Under the pieces are notes generated by a model. It was not told where the DNA came from and searched no databases. It worked only from the letters and a program-made list of their open reading frames with translations. DNA of 64,000 nucleotides from an uncultured Verrucomicrobia subdivision 3 bacterium (GTDB lineage Bacteria > Verrucomicrobiota > Verrucomicrobiia > Limisphaerales > UBA11358). This document shows positions 22,771 to 31,025 of this stretch, piece by piece. A program made the translations under genes and the position numbers. Position 1 is the first letter of the stretch, and each line of letters begins with the position of its first letter. The stretch spans positions 62,001 through 126,000 of the forward strand of contig CAITTG010000097.1 in NCBI GenBank assembly GCA_903895255.1, given 5' to 3'.

Positions 22771-22872
22771 TCCGATTGCTGAATCAACCACCGAAAAATG
22801 CACATTCGGGGTTGAATTATGGCCAAAATGGGTTTAAGTAACCCTAGTTCAATTACCATACATCAACCACCT

Positions 22873-23385
22873 ATGAAAAACTTTTGCACCATTCTGGCCC
22901 TGGGCCTGGCTCTTGGTCTCACGGCGCGCGCCGCCGATGTCACCCTCAGCGATGTCCATATCTGCTGCGGTTCCTGTGTCAAAGGGGTTAATGCCGCCGT
23001 GGCCACAGTCACCGGCCTGACGGCGAAAGTGGATCAAGATGAAGGCACCGTTGTGCTCACGGCGGACGATACCGCCACGTTGCAAAAAGGCGTGGATGCC
23101 CTCACCACGGCTGGTTTCTTCGGCAAGAGCAGCGATCCGGCCATCAAGGTCAACGCGGATACGGGAGCCAAGAACCAGAAAATGCAAACGCTCACCATCT
23201 CCGGCCTCCACCTGTGCTGCGGCAAATGCGTCAAGGCCGTGAACCAAATCCTCAGCGGCGTGCCGGGCGTCACGGGCAATACGGCGGCCAAAGGTGTAAA
23301 ATCATTTGATGTCACCGGCGATTTCAACGACAAGGATGTGTTTGACGCCCTCCAAAAGGCCGGCCTCACCGGTCAGGAAAAGTAA
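22873..23385 (+). CDS. Periplasmic protein with two HMA-like domains
   Basis: 170 residues from ATG 22873 (MKNFCTILALGLALG), which starts a signal peptide cleaved near ARA; an upstream in-frame start at 22819 would bury the signal. Two similar domains follow, each with a doubled-cysteine motif: CCGSC at 31-35 and CCGKC at 115-119, in contexts like heavy-metal-associated (HMA) folds (SDVHICCGSCVKGV; SGLHLCCGKCVKAV). Ordinary HMA domains have CxxC; here it is CCGxC. Metal binding outside the cytoplasm is likely (copper or zinc) but not proven. It lies 102 bp after the GH2 gene with no metal pump nearby. Confidence 0.75.
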   Translation: MKNFCTILALGLALGLTARAADVTLSDVHICCGSCVKGVNAAVATVTGLTAKVDQDEGTVVLTADDTATLQKGVDALTTAGFFGKSSDPAIKVNADTGAKNQKMQTLTISGLHLCCGKCVKAVNQILSGVPGVTGNTAAKGVKSFDVTGDFNDKDVFDALQKAGLTGQEK

Positions 23386-23570
23386 TCGGCCCGCGTTAGT
23401 AATCCCGCGCTGTCCCGTCCTCCCGCCCTCCAAACGTCCCCTGAAGATGTCGTCCGGGAACATCCCGTTTGACAAACCATTGCTCGCGCCTATGATGGCA
23501 GACAGGCGCGGGCATTTCTCAGAGGTTTGCGCCGGCTATCCTAAAATCAACCCCAAAAGACATCCCTATC

Positions 23571-24722
23571 ATGCCGCCGCCCGCCAAAGCAGAAAAACAT
23601 TTGGGCTTTCTCGACAACCTGCGCGGCCTGGCGATTTTACTGGTGTTTCTTTACCACTGCCTCTCCTGTAGTTACGCCACCGATCAACTGGCCTGGCAGG
23701 GCTGGTTCCGCGATTTTAACATCCCCTTCCCGTCTTTTTTTCTGTTCTACCCGCTCACTTACGGCTGGGGCGGCGTGGCCATTTTCTTTGTGGTAAGCGG
23801 CTTTTGCATTCATATGAGCCACGCCAAATCGCGGACCAAACAATTCAGCATTTTTTTCGCGCGCCGTTTTTTCCGGATTTATCCGCCCTATTTGCTGGCG
23901 CTCTTGATTTTCGCCCTGGTGTTTCCCTGGACGCGGCTGAACCCGGCGGATCACGCCTTCCGGTTCCAAATGGCCAGTCATTTGGTGCTGTTGCACAACC
24001 TGCCCTCCTGGTGCTTTTTTGGCATCAATCCGTCCTTTTGGTCCATTGCCGTGGAAGCGCAACTGTACGTTCTTTATCCGCTCCTGCTCTGGCTCGTGCG
24101 CGGTTGTGGCTGGAAAGGCGCCCTGCTGGTCACCGGGTTGATTGAGCTGGCATTGCGCACCGTGGCCGCCAGCCAGGGTCACTGGCAGCTGTGGTTTTTC
24201 AACTATCCCTTCTACTTCTGGTTTAGCTGGACCATTGGCGCGGCCCTGGCGGACGATTTCATCGCGGGCCGCCCCTTGCGCTTCGGGCAGTTTCCCTTAT
24301 GGCTGTGGCCCGCCATGACGGTGGCTTTTTCGTTCGTCAAGCCGTTGTCCTGCTTTTGTTTCATGACCCTGGCGCTTTCCGCCGCCACGGCCATTGCCCG
24401 GCATGACCGGTTCAACTGGGAAGGGCGGCCCGGGAGCTGGACGGCGGCGCTCGCCCGGCACCTGCGTTATGTGGGCACCATCAGTTACAGCGTTTACCTG
24501 CTGCACCAACCCTTCCTGGAGATGGTGCCGAAACTGTACGCCAAATACCTGCCCGGTCAAACCGTCCACCCGCTGATTCTCTTCGCCTCCTGCCTGCTGG
24601 TCTGGCCGTTCATCCTGTTGCTCGCGCAAGCCTTTTTCAGCTATGTGGAAACGCCGAGCATCAACCTGGGCAAATGGGTCGTCAAAAACCACCTGACCCG
24701 CCCGGTGCCGAAGCTGGCGTAA
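23571..24722 (+). CDS. Acyltransferase family 3 membrane protein (OafA/YrhL-like)
   Basis: 383 residues with about ten transmembrane helices. It begins with the family motif FLDNLRGLAILLVFLYHC, with the conserved Arg and catalytic His, and has RRFFRIYPPYLLALL (the RxxR-like motif) at ~95-110. These enzymes transfer acetyl or other acyl groups to sugars of surface polysaccharides or lipids. The gene stands alone, followed by a converging phosphohexomutase gene. Its substrate may be one of the polysaccharides made further along the window, which is inference. Confidence 0.88.
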   Translation: MPPPAKAEKHLGFLDNLRGLAILLVFLYHCLSCSYATDQLAWQGWFRDFNIPFPSFFLFYPLTYGWGGVAIFFVVSGFCIHMSHAKSRTKQFSIFFARRFFRIYPPYLLALLIFALVFPWTRLNPADHAFRFQMASHLVLLHNLPSWCFFGINPSFWSIAVEAQLYVLYPLLLWLVRGCGWKGALLVTGLIELALRTVAASQGHWQLWFFNYPFYFWFSWTIGAALADDFIAGRPLRFGQFPLWLWPAMTVAFSFVKPLSCFCFMTLALSAATAIARHDRFNWEGRPGSWTAALARHLRYVGTISYSVYLLHQPFLEMVPKLYAKYLPGQTVHPLILFASCLLVWPFILLLAQAFFSYVETPSINLGKWVVKNHLTRPVPKLA

Positions 24723-24759
24723 GCCACCGTTCGCACACGCGCAGCGGTGAGGTTCGCGC

Positions 24760-26259
24760 TTACTTGCCCGACACCAACTGCTCCAGAATCACCAAGGCCA
24801 GCGCGTTTAACTCCCAAGCGCGGGCATCGGTGGCCGCCTCGGTGTAGCAACGCAATTCCGGCGCGTTGCCAGAGGGCCGCAGGTGGATGACTTCCGCGTT
24901 CGCAAACGTGCAGCGCAAACCATCCGTGCGGTCCAGACCGCTCACCGCTCCGGCGATGCCGCCAAACACACTCTCCACCGCGCGCCGGTCGGCCGCCGCG
25001 TCTCCGGTGTTAAACCGGGCAATCACGGCGTTGCTGCTGGCCGTCGGGAAATTTTTAATCCGGTCGCTGGCCGTGAAACGGGCCGGCAGGGTGGCCGCCA
25101 GTTGCGACACCGTTTTGCCTTCGCGCCGCGCCAGCAGCAGGATGCTGAGGATGACGATCACCGCATCCCGCGTGGGCAGGGCCCCCAGTTTGCGGCCGGC
25201 CAGCACCAGGTCGGAATTCAGTAGAAAACCGCCGTTGGCCTCGTAGCCGACCACCCGTTGCGCCCCCGCCGCCGTGGCGGCTTGCAACGAGACAATCACA
25301 TAAGGCGAGCCAATGCGTGTGCGGCGCACTTCCGGAAACCAGCCGCATTTTTCCACGGCGGTATTACAGCTCACCGGCGTGCTGACACTGTCCGCCCCCA
25401 GAAATTTCGCGCACAAAATCCCCGCCACATCGCCCCGGAGCCAGTCGCCGTGCTCATCACCCACCAGCGGGCGGTCACTGTCCCCGTCGGCGGACACAAT
25501 GGCGTCAAACCCCGGCGCGACCGCCCATTCGCGGGCCAGTTCCACATCCTCCGGGCGGATAGCCTCGGTGTCCACCGGAATAAATTTCTCCGAGCGGCCC
25601 AGCGGTGTGACGCGCGCGCCCAGGCCCGCCAGGATTTCCGCCAGCACATCGCGGCCCACTGCGGAATGCTGGTACACCGCAATGTGCAAACCATGCAGCG
25701 CATCCACCGGGAACCCATTCAAATAGCGCTGGATATAGGCCTGCTCGGCCGCCTTCGAAACCGGCTCCGCGTGGGGCCGCACCCCGGCGAACCGGCCGTC
25801 CGCGTCGAAAAGCCCCGGCGCAATCTCCACATTCTGCCCGGCAATCCCCGGCTCGTCGCTCTTCAGCACCTCGCCCGCGCACTTGTTGAATTTAATGCCG
25901 TTCCGGTCGTCGGGAATATGGCTGCCCGTCACCATGATGGCCGGGATGCCGTGGGTCAGACCAAAGAGCGCCACGGCCGGCGAAGGCGTTTTCCCGCAAT
26001 TCACCGGCACGTAGCCCATGTCCGCCGCCGCCTGCATCACCGCGAGCATCACGCGGTCGGTGCTCGGCCGGAAATCCCCGCCCACCGCCACCCGCTCGCC
26101 CGCGCGTTTCAATTCGCCGATGCTTTCCAGGTATTGGAGGAAACCGCGCGTATACGCATAGCAAACGAGATCCGTCATCGCCGTGGCCAGGCCGCGCGCG
26201 CCGCTGGTGCCAAAGGCCACCCCGCTGGCGGCCATCAAATCCTTGATGCTGATATTCAT
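24760..26259 (-). CDS. Phosphohexomutase (phosphomannomutase/phosphoglucomutase family)
   Basis: 499 residues. It has FGTSGARGLAT at the N-terminus, the catalytic serine loop VTGSHIPDDRNGIKF, the metal loop SADGDSDRPLVGDE, the sugar-binding GYEANGGFLL and the phosphate-binding RPSGNAPELR. It converts hexose-6-phosphate to hexose-1-phosphate and so feeds nucleotide-sugar synthesis. It follows the EpsI-like gene by 38 bp at the end of the first exosortase locus. Whether the substrate is mannose, glucose or both is not visible. The window also has a separate GlmM. Confidence 0.9.
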   Translation of the reverse strand: MNISIKDLMAASGVAFGTSGARGLATAMTDLVCYAYTRGFLQYLESIGELKRAGERVAVGGDFRPSTDRVMLAVMQAAADMGYVPVNCGKTPSPAVALFGLTHGIPAIMVTGSHIPDDRNGIKFNKCAGEVLKSDEPGIAGQNVEIAPGLFDADGRFAGVRPHAEPVSKAAEQAYIQRYLNGFPVDALHGLHIAVYQHSAVGRDVLAEILAGLGARVTPLGRSEKFIPVDTEAIRPEDVELAREWAVAPGFDAIVSADGDSDRPLVGDEHGDWLRGDVAGILCAKFLGADSVSTPVSCNTAVEKCGWFPEVRRTRIGSPYVIVSLQAATAAGAQRVVGYEANGGFLLNSDLVLAGRKLGALPTRDAVIVILSILLLARREGKTVSQLAATLPARFTASDRIKNFPTASSNAVIARFNTGDAAADRRAVESVFGGIAGAVSGLDRTDGLRCTFANAEVIHLRPSGNAPELRCYTEAATDARAWELNALALVILEQLVSGK

Positions 26260-26297
26260 AATTGAAGGGCGGAATTAAAAACCATCCCCGGCAGGCG

Positions 26298-26885
26298 TCA
26301 AGATTCTAATAGCCCCGGAAATTCCTGCAGCAACAACTCCCAGTCGAGGGACTCGCGGTTAACGGGCTGCAGGACAAACAAAATCGGTTCCGCGCCGGAA
26401 TGCCCCAGCGTCAGCCGCCGCCACGTGGTCTGCCACCAATATTCCAGGGCCGACGCATGGCGCGTTTGGCCGTCCGAGAGCCAGTACATCGCCTCAATGT
26501 GCCGGCCTTCCTTGGCCAGCGACAAAACCCGCACATAACCGCCCGGCACCGGCAGGTCCCGCGCCGCCCCGATCGTCCAGCCCGCGCCCCGGAAACAAAA
26601 CGTGGGGTCATGAATCGCGTGCCGGTTGCGGGAACCGTCAATGGCCACCACGATCACCTGCTGGCGACCCACTTGATAAATGCGCTTCAGCACGCGCGCC
26701 GGCGAGTAAATGGAAATTTCCACCGGCGCCAGGGGCAGGTCCCGGCCTTGAAAGTCCAGGCCGCGCAGCGGAATGGCATTGAGCCGCGCACTGGCGTCAC
26801 TCAGCGGCGCAAACTGCCAGACGAGACTCAGGAGCAGGGCGATTCCGAGGGCAATCCAGAGGACTTTTTGGGCGGTGTTGTTCAT
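26298..26885 (-). CDS. EpsI-like exosortase-associated protein
   Basis: 195 residues with one N-terminal transmembrane helix and a periplasmic domain. It carries a variant of the EpsI signature: HDPTFCFRGAGWTI in place of the usual HKPxVCLxGxGW, keeping the Cys and the GxGW. EpsI proteins occur with exosortases and are thought to help in polysaccharide synthesis or target processing. It starts 4 bp after the membrane-protein gene that follows the exosortase, in one operon. Confidence 0.75.
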   Translation of the reverse strand: MNNTAQKVLWIALGIALLLSLVWQFAPLSDASARLNAIPLRGLDFQGRDLPLAPVEISIYSPARVLKRIYQVGRQQVIVVAIDGSRNRHAIHDPTFCFRGAGWTIGAARDLPVPGGYVRVLSLAKEGRHIEAMYWLSDGQTRHASALEYWWQTTWRRLTLGHSGAEPILFVLQPVNRESLDWELLLQEFPGLLES

Positions 26886-26889
26886 AAAA

Positions 26890-27387
26890 TCAGACGGGAG
26901 TTTTGGGCGGAGCCGGCGCCAGCCCGCACCGGCCGATCGCGGCGGCGGCGGCGGCCACCAGCAGACGCAGGAGATTCACCGGCATCGCCCCCAAATGGAG
27001 TTGCGAACCAAACCACCCAAAAACCGGCATCCAGCACACCGCCAGCACCAGCCACAGCCAGCCCCGGCGAGCGACCCGGGCCAGACTGCCAATCGACGCG
27101 GCGAATCCCCAGTATACCAGAAAATTCAAATCGCCCAAAACGCCGATCAAGGCCATCACGAGGCTGGCCATGGCCACCGGGAAGGCGCCGTTGGCGCTGC
27201 CGCCGCGCCAAATGGCACGCGCCGCCGGCAGGGCCCAGAGGATGAGCGCCAGCCAGCCCAGCCGGTCATAGGGCGAATGCTGCCAGGCATGGACGAGGGC
27301 GTCGCCGCCGAGCAGACCGGCGGCGTGCCAGGCGCAAAATGCCGCCACGAGCCACTCCACCCGGATCTGGTTGAGCAAACGCATCAT
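26890..27387 (-). CDS. Exosortase-linked polytopic membrane protein, unknown function
   Basis: 165 residues from ATG 27387 (MMRLLNQIRVEW), sharing the ATGA overlap with the exosortase stop. Much longer readings upstream in the same frame only shadow the exosortase. About five hydrophobic helices are seen and no known motif. The translational coupling to the exosortase and the EpsI-like gene 4 bp downstream suggest a subunit or helper of the sorting system. I do not recognise a family. Confidence 0.7.
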   Translation of the reverse strand: MMRLLNQIRVEWLVAAFCAWHAAGLLGGDALVHAWQHSPYDRLGWLALILWALPAARAIWRGGSANGAFPVAMASLVMALIGVLGDLNFLVYWGFAASIGSLARVARRGWLWLVLAVCWMPVFGWFGSQLHLGAMPVNLLRLLVAAAAAAIGRCGLAPAPPKTPV

Positions 27388-28208
27388 GGGGCGGGCGCGG
27401 CGGGTTTTACCGCCCGGTTGGTTTGCCATTGCAACAATGCAAAGGCCAGCCAGCACAGCGTGAACATCACCATCAAGACAAACCAGCCGCCCCAGGCGTG
27501 AAACCAGCCCTCGGCAAATTCCGTGCCGAAGGTCAGCGCCGCCGCCGTGAGCATCAGCACCCGCGCCGTGTTCGCCACCCAGGCCAGCAGGATTAACAGC
27601 GGCAGACTCCACCAATACAGACGGTTCCGTCCCAATTGGATATACGCCAGCATCGTCCCGGCAATCAGCATCGCCTGCAAGGCCTTCAGCCCCGAACAGG
27701 CGGCCTCGACCGAGACCGGCAGGCCCTGCACTTTGAGAAACGTCCCCTCGCGGCTCACCACCAGGCCCAGCACCGTGTAAAATTGCTCCGTCACCCACGC
27801 GGCCGAGAGCCGGAACCACCAGCCGATCTGGCCCGCATCCAGCGTCACCCACGGAAACGCCATCACCAGCAGGGCAAGCAGCCGGAAGACCCGCTGCCGG
27901 TCCGCCGGTTCCACCCGCAGTTGCAGCCAGCTCCACACCGCCAGCGCCCAGCCCAGCGCCAGCAGCAGGGTAAGGTTCAACACCGTGCCCAGCACGAACA
28001 GCACGACGGCCGTGGCCAGCGTGGACGGGTGAATGGCAAACGGCGTGGCCGCGAAACGCCAGGGCGCGCCCAGCCAGAGGAACACCGGCAGCGCGCCCAG
28101 AATGGGCAGCACCTCCGAGGCATTGCCCACCCAGGACCGGTCCCGGCCCCAGATCAGGGCGGCGAACGCCGCCAGCGCCACCAGCCACAACCAGTCTTTG
28201 AATTTCAT
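27384..28208 (-). CDS. Exosortase (locus 1), complete catalytic triad
   Basis: 274 residues with about eight transmembrane helices. The three residues conserved in exosortases/archaeosortases are present: Cys171 in AACSGLKA, Arg216 in NTARVL and His237 in GWFHAWGG. Exosortases act like sortases on C-terminal PEP-CTERM-type signals at the inner membrane. The start overlaps the stop of the TPR gene (ATGA). The class cannot be assigned by eye. Confidence 0.9.
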   Translation of the reverse strand: MKFKDWLWLVALAAFAALIWGRDRSWVGNASEVLPILGALPVFLWLGAPWRFAATPFAIHPSTLATAVVLFVLGTVLNLTLLLALGWALAVWSWLQLRVEPADRQRVFRLLALLVMAFPWVTLDAGQIGWWFRLSAAWVTEQFYTVLGLVVSREGTFLKVQGLPVSVEAACSGLKALQAMLIAGTMLAYIQLGRNRLYWWSLPLLILLAWVANTARVLMLTAAALTFGTEFAEGWFHAWGGWFVLMVMFTLCWLAFALLQWQTNRAVKPAAPAP

Positions 28209-30139
28209 TTGCCCGCCGCCGCCTTGGCGATGTCGTTCAGGTTTTCGCGCAACTGCAGCTGGTCGGGCAGTAGTTGCATCAATTCCAGCGTATAGCGCCG
28301 CGCTTCCGCCCAGTCTTTGCGATCAAATGCCTCGTGCGCGAGGTAAACCCGCGCCTCGATGGATTCCTTTGCCAGCGCGTGATACTGCCGCGAGGCCTCC
28401 GCCGTGTTGCCCTCGCGCAGGCTGATGCGCGCCAGCAATTCGCGGCCTGTCACGTCCCTCGCCAGTTGCGGCTGGCGCGTGATCCACGTCCGGGCGTCGT
28501 TATACTTCTTCAAATCCAGATCGGCGAGGGCCAGCACATAACTGGCGCGATAACCCACCGGGCTGTTCAGCGAGGCCAGCGCGGCGAACTGGTTCAGCGC
28601 CTCCTGCGTTTTGCCGGTGGTCATCAGGATTTCCGCGCGCAACATCTCAATGTCCGGCGTGGGCTGGCGCGTGCCCAGAAAATCCAGCGCCGGCTGGCTG
28701 CCACGATTGGCCCGCAGGTCCTGGGCGAGCCCGTAGGCGAACCAGTCGGGATACGCGGAGGGATTGCCGCCGGAATAGAGTTGGATGGCCGCCTCGCGCC
28801 AGCCCGCCGCCAGGTACGCGGCGGCAAAGGCGTCCGGCCCCTTGAGCAGGGCCGCCAGGTCCAGCGGCAGGGAGACCGCCGCCCCCTGCGTCTCGGCGCG
28901 GCCATACTGGTCCAACGTGACAAAGAATTGATGACGGTCCGCCGCCGGGGTGGCGCTGATATAGCTGAAGGCCGAGGGACTCAGCGTGTGGTCCAGTCGG
29001 TAGCTCAAAATGCGCCGCAGCGCGGCCTCCAGGTCCGGCTGCCATGTCCGGTTGTGGAACGTGTTAAATTTCAACAAATAATACGCCTCCCGCTCGTGGT
29101 GCGTCCGCAGCAGGTCGGTCAATTGCAGCCAGAACAATTCCTGGCGGTCGGAAAGGTAACGGCGCGCCTCGGTCAAATCGTTGAAGGAGTTGGAATTCCA
29201 GTAGGTGTTGTCCGGCAGGCTGATCACCCACTGCGCCAGCGGTTGCAAATCCCCGGCGGGCACTTTGTCCGCCGCCAGCGGCACCGGCTGGATGAGCTTG
29301 CCCCAGAAGGCCGTCTTCAGCCACAAGTAATCATACGTCGGGAGCGCGATGGCCTCCCGCCAGGTTTGCAGCGCGAGATCGTAATTGCCCTGCCGGCGGT
29401 AAAATTCCGCCAGGTCATCCCGAAGCACCGGGTTGTTCGTCTGGGCAATCACCGCCGCCACATAATCCACCCGCGCCTCGCCCGGATGACCCGCCGCCTC
29501 CAGAATCTGGGCGCGGAATGAGCGGATGTCCGGATTGCGCGGGTCGATCTGGCTCGCCTGGTTGATCAGCTGCCACGCCTGATTCATGTCGTGACTCGCC
29601 ACGATCAGCGCCAGCCGGGTGAGCCGGTCCGCGTCCTGCTTGCCCGGCAGTTTCTGGCTGAGTAACAATTTTTCCGCCTCCCGTGGCTTGCCCTGCAGCA
29701 GCCAGGCATCGCTGTCCAGAATCAGCCAGAGCGCGGGTTGTTTCTCATGCCCGCGCCAGGTGTTGCGCACCCGGTTAAAATCCACCGACCGGCGGCTGGA
29801 AACAAACGCGCGGGCCATCAGCACCGAGGCTTCCTCATTCGCCAGCACCCGCCCGGGGGTCCGGTCAAAAATGGCGGAGAGCCGGGGTAAATCCCGGATG
29901 CCCGCCAGTGCTGCCACCTCGAGCGCCGGCCAGTCGAGCGTGGAATTGGGTTTGGCCATCGTGGAGACAATGGCATACGCCTCAGCCGCCTGATCCTTTT
30001 GCAGCAATTGCCAGGCGGTTTTGTATGCCCGCTGCTCCTGGTGGAGCACCACCGAGGCGCGCCAGGCACGGATGCCGAAAACCGCGCCCGTGCCGAGGAC
30101 CAGGACTACGATTAAACCGATGATAATTTTTTTATTCAT
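28205..30139 (-). CDS. Membrane-anchored TPR-repeat protein of the exosortase locus
   Basis: 644 residues from ATG 30139 (MNKKIIIGLIVVLVLG); a start at 30214 would add 25 unlike residues. One N-terminal transmembrane helix is followed by a long periplasmic domain of TPR-like helical pairs, clearest near 180-265 (HPGEARVDYVAA, RQGNYDLALQTW) and 500-640 (KTQEALNQFAAL, NTAEASRQYHAL, DWAEARRYTLEL). Such proteins accompany exosortase/polysaccharide operons as scaffolds. It overlaps the exosortase start by 4 bp. Confidence 0.8.
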   Translation of the reverse strand: MNKKIIIGLIVVLVLGTGAVFGIRAWRASVVLHQEQRAYKTAWQLLQKDQAAEAYAIVSTMAKPNSTLDWPALEVAALAGIRDLPRLSAIFDRTPGRVLANEEASVLMARAFVSSRRSVDFNRVRNTWRGHEKQPALWLILDSDAWLLQGKPREAEKLLLSQKLPGKQDADRLTRLALIVASHDMNQAWQLINQASQIDPRNPDIRSFRAQILEAAGHPGEARVDYVAAVIAQTNNPVLRDDLAEFYRRQGNYDLALQTWREAIALPTYDYLWLKTAFWGKLIQPVPLAADKVPAGDLQPLAQWVISLPDNTYWNSNSFNDLTEARRYLSDRQELFWLQLTDLLRTHHEREAYYLLKFNTFHNRTWQPDLEAALRRILSYRLDHTLSPSAFSYISATPAADRHQFFVTLDQYGRAETQGAAVSLPLDLAALLKGPDAFAAAYLAAGWREAAIQLYSGGNPSAYPDWFAYGLAQDLRANRGSQPALDFLGTRQPTPDIEMLRAEILMTTGKTQEALNQFAALASLNSPVGYRASYVLALADLDLKKYNDARTWITRQPQLARDVTGRELLARISLREGNTAEASRQYHALAKESIEARVYLAHEAFDRKDWAEARRYTLELMQLLPDQLQLRENLNDIAKAAAGK

Positions 30140-30634
30140 TGCAAGATGGCATTGGCCGCAGGAACGGTTCGTGGGATCGGGCTCCCACCGGACTGGCTGG
30201 GTGCCTTTGCGCACGGAACCAGATCGGGTTTCCCAAGGTCCGCCAGAATTTTAAGGTTTTTAGCTTCTGATTACCGAAAACCTGATTCTGCGGTCATGGC
30301 AGCTCAATCCCTTAGCTATGAAATCAAGGCCGTTTCCGTGATGAAATTAAGGCATCGGAACGGGCTTTCCAATCCTAAAGGTCGCCGCCACCCTGGATTG
30401 GCGTGTCTAAAATAGGGTAAAAACAGGTGCCAACGGCCGGATGAGGTGGAGACAGCCATTCTAGGACTGCCTGGCAGGCTGCTCGCATTTTCGTGGTTCC
30501 TCGCTATTTTCCCTCCATTCATCTTGGCGGCCAGACCAATCCGCCTGGTGCGGGAACTTTTGGGCGGCACAGCGCGGAGGGCCGAAGGTATCCGCAGGGG
30601 CTGCCACCGCTGCCCAAGCGATCAGAAATTTCCC

Positions 30635-30663
30635 TTGCCACCCCAGATGGTTGCCGGTATAAT
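30635..30663 (+). promoter_or_regulatory. Strong sigma70-type promoter
   Basis: TTGCCA (30635-30640), a 17-bp spacer and a perfect TATAAT (30658-30663). Transcription would start near 30670, giving a leader of about 355 nt before the FG-GAP start, or a short non-coding RNA if it ends earlier. Confidence 0.6.
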
Positions 30664-30665
30664 GC

Positions 30666-30701
30666 AAACATCCGCATTGGTGGATTTCAATGCGGGTGTT
30701 T
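30666..30701 (+). promoter_or_regulatory. Long inverted repeat at the promoter start point
   Basis: A 14-bp stem with a single G-T pair (30666-30679 with 30688-30701) and an 8-nt centre. It overlaps the expected transcription start, so it could be a repressor operator; as RNA it would lose part of its left arm. No T run follows, which argues against a terminator. Confidence 0.5.
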
Positions 30702-31025
30702 GATAATTATTGAGTGGTTTTCAGATAGTTGCTTTAAGCCAGTTCTTCGCGATTAATTCCCCGTCGATTTTTGCCGGGTGCCAACAGTTTGTCCGCGATT
30801 AGCCAGCCGTCGGTCGCCGGGCGGGCGCATTCATGATGGCAACGACCAAATCCATGGGAGGGTTCATTCCCAAACGACGATTCCACCGAAAACAACGCAG
30901 AACCTTTTTCCTCGACTTAACCCGGGTTGTGTGCGGATATTATCTCACACTATCCTGCGGTGATTCATCCGGTCTGACCCCGGCCCCCGGGCGGGGTCAA
31001 AGTTGTCCCGGGAGGGATTTTAGTT

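Larger units (their letters stand above)
30140..31025 (+). other. 886-bp regulatory gap upstream of the FG-GAP gene
   Basis: No convincing gene. It holds a good promoter (30635-30663), an inverted repeat at its start point (30666-30701), a second weaker promoter candidate (TTGTGT 30927-30932, TATCCT 30951-30956, 18-bp spacer) and a GC hairpin in the presumed leader (30976-30998, stem GACCCCG/CGGGGTC). A 16-nt motif CTAAAATAGGGTAAAA at 30407-30422 recurs with one change at 57402-57417. Confidence 0.5.

Noticed and set aside
26890-28188. A 432-codon minus-strand reading through the exosortase and membrane-protein genes
   Set aside because: Only its last 165 codons are a real gene; the first part is another frame of the exosortase.
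30446-30703. An 85-codon plus-strand frame in the large gap before the FG-GAP gene
   Set aside because: It runs through the promoter and inverted repeat and has no protein-like pattern or ribosome site.
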